The position numbers and the translations under genes are program-made. A model generated the notes under the pieces. That model did not search any database. It saw nothing but the letters and a program-made list of their open reading frames with translations, and had not been told where the DNA came from. Below, piece by piece: positions 56,027-64,000 of a stretch of DNA of 64,000 nucleotides (position 1 is its first letter; each line of letters starts with the position of its first letter). This DNA is from Trebouxia sp. TZW2008 (taxonomy: Eukaryota > Chlorophyta > Trebouxiophyceae > Trebouxiales > Trebouxiaceae), in contig BDIU01000256.1 of NCBI GenBank assembly GCA_002118135.1, positions 2,773 through 66,772 on the forward strand, given 5' to 3'.

Positions 56027-59000
56027 TCATCTGTGCAAGCTTGCAGGCAATTGCTGCAAAGGTGATGCTCTGTCAGACATCTTCAACACTTTCTGTGCGC
56101 TTAAGCAGCTCCCATGCCTTTCGCTTCTGACCTCAAAGTGCTCTTCTTGATAGCCGGGCGCTTGATCAAACAATGAGTTGAAATGCATGTGCTGCAAAGG
56201 GGTCCTGCCTTGGCTGCTGTCTGAGGTCTGCCTCCTGAAGTGCTGCTGTGCAGGGGCTTGATGCAACCTGCAAATGCGCTGTCATGTCTGTTGCCTTGGA
56301 AATTGCCACCTGCCAGCCACAATGCAGGGGTACAAATTTGATCGGTAGCTGGTCATTCCCTGACGCTCACAGCCATCACGTGTGTAGTCATGTTGGGCAG
56401 ACCAAAATTCTCAGATATTCTTGGAGCTAGAAATCTGATAGGCAGCAGATCATGCTCACATGACCAAAAACCTGTGTAAACCCTTTCTGGCCGTGGTGTA
56501 TCATTTCACCTTGCTGGTGACTGATTCTCCTGATCTGAAAAGGCTCTTCCAGTACTGCCCTCAGGGCTATCTGGCGCAGCCCTTGGGGGTCCCCTTCCAA
56601 CCCCAGAGGCCCCAGTGAGGGGTGCCAGGTCACTGCTGCAGCTTGACATGGCCCCAGGGCTGATAGACCCCACACTGCCCATGCCAAAGGTCAGAGGCAG
56701 GGTCGCTGCCATCTGCCCTGCGGACCCAGGCCTGCATCACAGAGCACGTGTCATACGCAAAGATCACAACAGTCCATCATTATATCTCCTACTCAACACA
56801 CACTATATAACACAGCTCACACTGCTTATGCCTGGATCCAAAGGGACGGCCGCTGCGATCTGCCCTGCTGGCCCAGACCTGAAGCACAGAGAATTTGTCA
56901 TGCGCTCAAGTTAGACAAAGGGTCACCATTTGTCACCCTCAACACGTACTCCACAACAGAGCTCACACTGCCTATGCCTGGGGTCAGAGAGAGGGCTGCT
57001 GCTATTTGCCCTGTTGGCCGTAGCCTGCATCAGAGTGCATATGTCATGCCCATAGATATTGGGCAGGAGAGGCTCTGAGACACAACTCATGCCAAGCTGA
57101 GCAGACAGCATTGATTGTGTGCAAACAAGCAGGCAGGGTGACTATAGTACAGGAAACACTGGACAGTTACCTCGTCACAGTGTCATCATCGCTGGCCATA
57201 GCATCTTGACCTTTTGCGATGGTGACTAGACCCTGCACACCCATGTTGGGAGACACAGACCCCACACTGCCCATGCCAGGGGTCATGAGCAGAGCCTGCC
57301 GGGCATGGGGGTGCAGCCTGGGCAGGGGTGAGGGTCTGGGGCCCCCCTGGGGTGGCAGGGGGGTGACGCCCCTGCCTGGGGTGGGACCCCCTGGGAGCGG
57401 CTGTGGGGTGGGCCCCCTGCCTGGGGTGGGGTCCTGATGATGCAGCTGACTCAGCAGAGCAGCAGCCTGCTCCTGTAGATCAAAAGAGCACTGTTATGAT
57501 GGTCATCGCCATCTACATGTTTTGCACCTGAAGAGTCATTGATTGCCATTACTGTTTAGATCCTTGCCAGTGCAGCTCCCTTGCTCTGCGGGATGCATAC
57601 AGAGGCAGTGTCACACCAGTTTTGGGCTTTGGCCGAAAGCAGTTGCAGCCAAAATGAGGTAATCTAACAGGGAATGTCATGTCCTAGTCATTGCCGCAGC
57701 ATTGAATAACAGGATAGGCGAGACCTGGGCATCCGCCTTGCAGATAGCCAAGATGTCTTGACTCAGCTGGGGATTGCAATCAAGGCATAGCGGAATCAAT
57801 ATCAAAACTCAAATGCAGCAGAAAAGGACAAATGTCAAGGGAACCTGGGAAAGGCAGAAGCCTGGAACAGAGGGAAGCATAACAAGACACGAGTGGTGGA
57901 GAAGATAAGACAAACTTTGAGGAAGAAAGGGTAAAACATCAAGCGCTGATGACTCACCTGGGCTGCAGCCTGGGATGCATAGTGTGCAGCAATGTACTGC
58001 TCAACAGCCTCCTCGGCTTGAGCGCGCCGAGCTGACTCAGCTGCAATCTGAGCAGCTGCTTCTTCTTCACACCTCACCAGCGCCTCCTGCAAGGAAGCTG
58101 CTTCTGCGACTGCTGACTCCTGCAGACCAAACACAGGGCTCTGGTGCATGGCTTGTGCAACAGCTGTGGTTGCTGCTTGGGGTGGTGTTCATGGCCGCAA
58201 AGACTGTTGATGCTGCTACTCAGCTTTGTTTGCCCGTAGCAAACTGCCTTGCTGCCTTGTTGGCTGCAGTACCATTTCAGCTGATCAACTGCAACTCTGG
58301 AAGGAAGCATCAAGAGTGTCCCAGGTGACAAAAAAGGACAAGTACATGGCCACTACTGCTGATCAGGGACAGCTTGCTACAAGCTTGGACGTCATCAGAG
58401 CGCAGGCGTAACCGATACTATGATATGGGCGCTGTTAATCCGAATTAGCCAAAAATGCTGACGATGATTAACTTGTGCTCCAGGTGACCTTTGCAAGCAA
58501 CTTCATAGCTACACCATCAGCAGCAGCTGTGCATTTGTCTTGCAGCAGACTCTGACCTTGCAAGGTCGTACAGCAGCAACAACAGCAGAATTCAAGCAGC
58601 TACAATTAAGACGATCAGCACCAACTGGTATATGCGTCTGCAGGGCAGTGCGCTTGTGCAAAACAGTCATCAACGTATGGCGCATTCTGACATGGCAGAC
58701 GCAACTATGCTATGCAATAGGCGCTCACTTTGGCCTGTTGTGCTTGTTGCAATGCGGCGGCTAGGGTCTGAACCCTCTCCAGAGAGCGCTGGCATGACTC
58801 ATCAAAGGCTGACAAGCGGCCATTAGTCACAGCCACCTCCCTCTGCAGGGCCGCATGCTCCAGCTTCAAACTTGAAAGCTCCTGCTGGGCATGCTGAGAC
58901 TGCTGCTGTGCATGCTGAGCCTCTACCAGAGCCTTGCTGGTTGCCTGATGACTATGGACCTGTTCCTGCTTGCAAGCAACAGGCTTGTGATGTTGTGAAT

Positions 59001-62000
59001 TGAGCTTGACGTGATGGAGATCACTAAATACAGACAGCATCAGAGCTTCTTGGCTGTATGCTTTTAATCCCACAGGGCTAGTGTTGCATTTGAAAGCTCC
59101 TGCTGGGCATGCTGAGACCGCTGCTGCGTGTGCTGACCCTCTGCCAGGGCTTTGTTGGATGCCTCATGACTCTGGACCTGATCCTGCTTGCACAAACGCT
59201 ATCTAGTGATGTTGCGATCTGAACATAACACCATGGTGAGGACTGTCCAGGGACAGCATTGCAGCTGCTTGGCTGAGTTCATCAAACACAGGAACATTTG
59301 TGTGACGAACCTGAACAGCCACAACAGAGGCCAGCAAAAAAGTCAACAAAACGCGGCACCAGATGTAAACTTGAGCAACATCAATGTTTTCCTTTCAGCT
59401 GCATTTGAAGCTGCCGCTTGTGCTTTTGAGTCTGTGTGAAGGTCTGAAGCTGTCGCATATACTTGTGGAGTTCTCTGATGTCAGTGTGACCTCAAGATTG
59501 CAAGTGAGCGGTACACAATGCGTCTTCTAACAGCATTGCTGATATACGTGCATCTGCTGCTCAAGCGGCTGCAGACGGGTCTTCTGCCCCTGTGAGAACG
59601 TCTGAACCTCCTTCAGAGTCAATGGTCCCTTATATTGATGGTCGTATCAGTCAGGCAACGGTGCAAAGCAAGTCTGTGCGCCATCGTTGTTTCTACAGAG
59701 CCATTGCATACATCAATGCATTACTTTACATGATACCTGCAGTTGCTGCTGAAGTTGCTGCAGCTTAGCCTCCTGGTCCTGTGAGAATGTCTGCAGCTCC
59801 TCAAGCATGTCCTGGCAGTCCCTCAGAGCTCTCTGATGGGACTCAGACTCAATCTGCACCTCCTCAAGCATTGCATCCAACTCAGCAATCTCCTGCTGCT
59901 TGGCCGACGCTTCATTGCGCATTTCCTGCATTTGCAAGGGTGTACAGGTTGAGGATTTACTGTGTAGGGTTGGGGTTTTGACTAAAAGTTAATCAGTGCG
60001 TCAAACATGATTATTGGCACAGGCTGTATGGTTGCCATCTGGTTCTTGACTTTCCTGCCTGGGCCATAGCATACTGCAGAGCTTCTCTACATTGTCTGCC
60101 TTCTAAGTGTTTGAGCTGAACTTGTGAACAATGCAGAGTATGCAGTTGACTGTGAGGTTTGGCTTTGCCGTTAAATGAGCAAAACACAACGGCACAATGA
60201 AGGCATGAACAGTAGGGGTGCAAGCTCTCACAAGATGTACATCAAGAGCTTTGCAAAGCACTCGTGCAAGGAATGGCTGGGGATTGCTCATACACGCAAA
60301 GATGTCCCCCATGCAGATGCACGCGCTGCGGCAATCATTTACAAGCGTTGATCATTCATTTGACGCACCTGCATCTGATTCTGAAGGTCACTGTGATGAG
60401 CGCTGCCTTCCACATGCTTGGCACGCAAAGCATCAATCTGTGCCTTGAGACTGTGCTGAACTTGTTGGAACTCTAGCTGAAGATTGATCAGCTTGACTGC
60501 ATGCAGCTGCTCAGCAGCTTCAGCCTCTTCCCTGACATGACAAATCATTGCTTCATGCTGTGCAGACAGCTGAGTGAGCTCAGCGCTGTGCTCAGCGTAA
60601 GTCAGTTGCAGGCGTTCCTGCCATTGACTGATTGTATCAGTCAGGGATGAGTCATGCTGCAAGGACAGCTCCAACAGCTGCTGCTTGTGCAGCTGCTGCT
60701 GGTCTGTCTGTACGTCTGTCCAGCGCAACTCAGCTGAGGCCAGGGTGCTTGCATGCTCCTCTGAGAGCTGCTCAAGTGCCTGAGTCAGGTGACTCAGCGA
60801 CTCATCCTGGTCTCGCTTGCGCTGAAGAGCAACTTCTGCCAAGTGCCCTTCATGGTTAGCTCTCAGCTGATCAAGCTCAGCAGTGTGATCAGCCAACTGG
60901 CACTGAGCTTTGAGCTCTGAGTCTTGAGCTGCTAGCTCGATCGCATCAGTCATGGCCTGCCTGTGAGCTGCTGCTGCCTCGCTCAGCTCAGAGTCATGCT
61001 GTGCTTGCACGCTTTGCACAGCCACAGCGTGATCATCTGCTGCTTGCCAGAGCCTCAAATCAGCTGCTGCCTGGTGCATTGCAAGCTCACAGCTGTGAAG
61101 ATCATCGTGCGCCAGTGTCAACTCTGAGTGCTGATTCAGCATGCTCTGAGCTGAAGCAGCATTGCTTGCTAAGCTGTTCTGCAGTGACTCAAGGCTGTTG
61201 TTACTCAGCTGAGTCTGAACTGCATCGAGCTGCTGCTCATGATGAGTCATCAAGCTGCTGATCTCAGCCTCGTGAGCTGAGTTGAGTCCAAACACTCTGT
61301 CATCTTTCTCCCAAGCAAGGAAGGTAGCAATCTGTGCCAGCTGTATCCGGTGCTCTTCTTCAGCCTCTGCAAGCTCAGCTGTATGTTGCTCACTGAGAGC
61401 GACCTCAGCATCTCTGAGCTGCTGTTGTGAGCAGCTCAACTCATCCTGCTGCTGTGACCTCAGCAGAGCCAGCTCAGCTGAGTACTGAGCCTGCAATGAG
61501 CTGAGCTGCAAGATCTGAGCTGACTGCTGGTGCGCTGCTGAGTCTTTGAGTTGCGAGGCCTCCACTGCCAGTTGAGACACATGCTCAGCATGTTGCTGCT
61601 GCTGAGCATCCGTCTCCACCTACAACACATGCAGGATGATCAAATTTACCAAGCATGACACATGACAAATCTGTATGGCTTGGGATGATGGGAATCAAGA
61701 CAGGCAGTGGACTTACAGCATGATGCACTATATTTGCAAGTCAATGTGTGATTGCTATTGTGGGTCAGTTACGGGTCCATGTGAGCCTTGTATTGTAGAG
61801 CATCCAAGGGAACTATGCCAGCTCTCTGCATGCATAACAACAAGGGCAAGGAAAAGAGGTCGGTGTGGACAGGGAGGAGGGGTGGAGCAGAGGGTCCAGG
61901 AGCATCCCACCTGATGATGTGCAAGCATTGCTGCAATGTCTTGTTCATGACTGATATTCACACCCTGCAGCTGCCCACGCAACTCCGTTGCTTGATGTTG

Positions 62001-64000
62001 CAGGGCCTCAATCTCAGCTTGATGAGTCAGCTGCCTTTGCGACAGCTGAGCTTCAGATTCTGACTGTATCTGTGCCAATGCAGCTTGCTGATGCTTAGTC
62101 ACTTGGTCCAGCATTAGCTCATGCTGTTGAATCAAGCTCTGAGTCAGCTCACACTCTGCCTGAGTGCGCTCACCCAGCATTTGCTGCAGCGCTTGTTGAT
62201 GCGATGACTGCAGATCATCCTGGGCTCTGTTGTGCTCAGCTCTGAGATGATCCAGGACCTGAGCTGACTCAGCTGCAGCCTGAGCCAGCTTTTGCTGATG
62301 CTGCTGACTCAAGCTCAACATCTGTGACTCAAGCTGAGTCTGGTGTTGTGATGATGCCTCAGACAGCATTTGCTGATGCAGCTGTCTCACAGAATGCAAC
62401 TCAGTCTCGAACTCCGACTGCTGCTGTTGCTGCTGTGCCTGGTGCTCTGTATTCAAACTTGCCATTGCAGCTGTCAGCTGTTGATGCTGCTGTTCAAGCA
62501 CAGCAGCATGCTCTGCTTGCTCAGTGGCTGTTTGTGCTGCTGCTGCTTCTAGTGCTGATGCATGCTCCAACTCCACAGCGGCAAACGCCTCCTGGTGCTG
62601 CTCTTCCTATAGAGCAGAAGCTTCAGCTTTTGTCACCATGTCATCAAGGGTGTTTGATTGATTGCCCACACCTCCACGGCTGGTTGCTCACTATTGTTGG
62701 GCTAGTAACTGGACAAGACGGAAACAAAGAATGTAGTGTCCAGATCATCAGACATAACGCGGGGCCTGCAAGTATACATTCAACACAACAAGGGATAGGT
62801 ATGCAAGAGGCAAGCATATCAGTAAGCCTGCAACTGAGGTGGCATGCAGTTACGGTCACAGTGCTCTCATAATGCCTCTAATGAGCATATAAACTGAGTA
62901 CATAGCTCAGCAGAAAGAGCATCGATTTCTAGCCGCAACCTTGAGTTTACACCGAGACAGGGCAAATTATGCTTGCTTGTTGTGCAGGTCAGATGACATT
63001 GCACATTTATCCCACCTCAGCTTCCATCTGGTCCTCAAGCTCATTCAATTGCTGCTGCAATTTTGAAACCTGACCCTGTAGGCCATTCTCAACCAAATGA
63101 CTGTCACCCAACTGCTGCTGCAACTTTGAAACCTGATCCTGTAGACCTGTCTCAACCAAATGACTGTCACCCAGCTTGCTCTGCAGCTCTGAGACCTGAT
63201 TCTGTAGGCTTGCCTCACTCAAATGACTGCCACCCAGCTTGCTTTGCAGCTCTGAGACCTGATCCTGCTGTGTTGCCTCGACCAGTTGACTGTCACTTAG
63301 CTTGCTATGAAGCTCTGCAATCTGTGCGTTCAGGCTTGCCACATTCTGGTGCTGTGCATCAGTGAGTGCTTGGAGCTCCTGCTTGTGCTGTGACGCCTCT
63401 TGAGATGCGGAGTGCTTGATGGCGTGCAGCTCTGACGCATACTCATCCTGATACTGAAACAGCTGTTGCACAGCGTCTTGCTGCTGCTCACTTAGCTCCT
63501 GCAACAAGGGAGACAACACCAGGTCAAGAGATAGTAGGAACCATACAGAGGGCTGCTGTGTCGTGAAGTGAAATGATTCACAGCGTGTTGCTGCTGTTCA
63601 ATCAGCTTTTGCAGCAGGGCAGACAGGAATGGGCTGGGATGCAGACAAGCATACGAAGGGGTGCTGTGCTCTTGATGACCTGCAGATCTGAGGTATACTC
63701 TGCTTGATGCTGAGCCAGACAAACAAAGCCAAGAGAACTCTCCAAAAATGCCACTTTCAACAACTGGTTGCATTTGATCTTGCCTAGCATGCATGTCAAG
63801 ATAGATGTTGTGAAGACTGAGTTTTTACCCAATATGGACTGTTCAGCTTGTAAATATTGCAGCAATGTCCAAGCTGTGACGTGTTAAGAATCTGTGCCTG
63901 TCCTTAGTTGGCAATACACTGGCAACAAAGCATGTGCAAGCGGAACAAATTTGTTATCTACAAACAGGGCTTCATCAGTCACCTCTTGAGCCTTTTGAAG
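56027..64000 (-). CDS. Giant coiled-coil protein, 3' part (5' end outside the window)
   Basis: Partial, more than 1250 residues visible. Exons in 5' order: 63983 to beyond the edge, 63016-63498, 61911-62606, 60369-61619 (417 codons), 59737-59925, 58729-58965, 57958-58119, 57171-57472, 56510-56731 and 56027-56267. Phases agree between neighbours. Nearly the whole length is Gln/Ala/Glu/His-rich heptad coiled coil (for example AEVALSEQHTAELAEAEEEH). The exon 63016-63498 contains 21-residue repeats (DQVSELQSKLGDSHL type, 63-bp DNA period), exactly three heptads. After the coils come a Pro/Gly-rich segment (TPGRGPTPQPLPGG) and two GMGSVGS motifs (TPGMGSVGSVSP, FGMGSVGSISPG). The last exon join, using a donor at 56504-56509, is tentative; otherwise the protein stops at 56506. 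A Golgi, centrosomal, flagellar or motor-associated scaffold is possible, but no diagnostic domain is in view. Confidence 0.8.
56812..57058 (-). repeat. Two upstream copies of the 5' edge of coiled-coil exon 56510-56731
   Basis: Acceptor plus codons of GQMAATLPLTFGMGS are echoed near 56822-56905 and 56960-57055. Spacing is about 140-150 bp. Confidence 0.82.
57300..57440. repeat. G-rich coding tract (possible G-quadruplex on + strand)
   Basis: Runs of three to six G occur repeatedly on the + strand (for example CTGGGGTGGCAGGGGGGTG). They are template to the Pro/Gly-rich coding part of the minus-strand coiled-coil gene. Confidence 0.7.
59093..59192 (-). repeat. Upstream copy of the 5' edge of coiled-coil exon 58729-58965
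   Basis: About 97 bp matching 58879-58976 at around 87% by eye, including the acceptor side and codons for EQVHSHQATSKAL. It is one of the least decayed echoes. Confidence 0.92.
59435..59620 (-). repeat. Downstream copies of the donor edge of coiled-coil exon 59737-59925
   Basis: 59545-59615 repeats 59740-59815 (shared TGTGAGAA.GTCTG.A.CTCCT). A shorter, weaker copy lies near 59440-59475. Confidence 0.75.
63062..63310 (-). repeat. 63-bp coding tandem repeat (21-aa coiled-coil unit)
   Basis: Four to five units, starting near 63062, 63125 and 63188 and onward. Each encodes a DQVS.LQ..LGDSHLVE-type block of three heptads. Confidence 0.9.
63576..63722 (-). repeat. Upstream copy of the 5' part of coiled-coil exon 63016-63498
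   Basis: 63578-63635 repeats 63458-63512 (acceptor and codons of SEQQQDAVQ). Interrupted similarity continues to about 63710, matching the codons for YASELHAIK. Confidence 0.75.

Noticed and set aside
62890..62960. tRNA-like stretch (TAGCTCAGCAGAAAGAGCA) with a D-arm appearance
   Set aside because: No complementary acceptor stem, no consistent anticodon stem and a poor T-arm. At best a decayed tRNA fragment.

Overview
The window is nuclear DNA of a photosynthetic eukaryote, most likely a green alga (Chlorophyta; a trebouxiophyte would fit, but that is inference). The signs are many GT-AG introns, a starch-phosphorylating enzyme with an N-terminal starch-binding domain, a plastid-type leucine biosynthesis enzyme, a PTS2 peroxisome receptor and a nuclear tRNA-Ser with a Pol III T-run. 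There is no operon structure, and I see no intact transposon, phage or CRISPR array.

Layout: 1-2140 no gene recognised. 2141-18258 (-) a complete 21-exon phosphoglucan, water dikinase (PWD/GWD3). 18794-20875 (+) a small gene of unknown function. 21670-21749 (-) tRNA-Ser(AGA). 22147-23674 (+) a two-exon bacterial-type NRAMP metal transporter. 25480-27659 (-) a secreted Ala-rich/Ser-Pro-rich protein. 29278-35806 (-) an inward-rectifier K+ channel whose Kir cytoplasmic domain is present twice in tandem. 36497-39013 (-) PEX7. 39502-44286 (+) 2-isopropylmalate synthase. 44893-47979 (+) an M24 (Xaa-Pro) peptidase. 49050-50357 (-) a BTB/T1-domain protein. 51539-54361 (-) a single-pass membrane protein with an eight-cysteine (LTP-like) ectodomain. 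56027 to the window edge (-) a very large coiled-coil protein whose 5' end lies beyond 64000. Exon joins were made by hand from splice signals and phase; for PWD, NRAMP, Kir, PEX7, IPMS, M24, BTB and the eight-cysteine gene all phases agree and the total CDS is divisible by three.

Two things stand out. (1) The Kir gene encodes one TIGYG pore followed by two consecutive Kir-type cytoplasmic domains, an architecture I do not know from any characterised channel. (2) Introns of several genes (PWD, Kir, M24, the eight-cysteine gene, the coiled-coil gene) carry decayed tandem copies of exon edges: a splice site plus 30-120 bp of adjoining exon, always in the same orientation, upstream copies repeating the acceptor side and downstream copies the donor side. 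These 'exon-edge echoes' account for much of the intron length in those genes, are mostly broken by stops or lost splice sites, and look like iterative intron growth by local duplication. The other genes show none that I could see.

The genes do not form a pathway. PWD (starch turnover) and IPMS (leucine synthesis) are expected in the plastid, PEX7 serves peroxisomal import, and NRAMP and Kir handle metal and K+ transport. PEX7 and IPMS are divergent, with 488 bp between their start codons.
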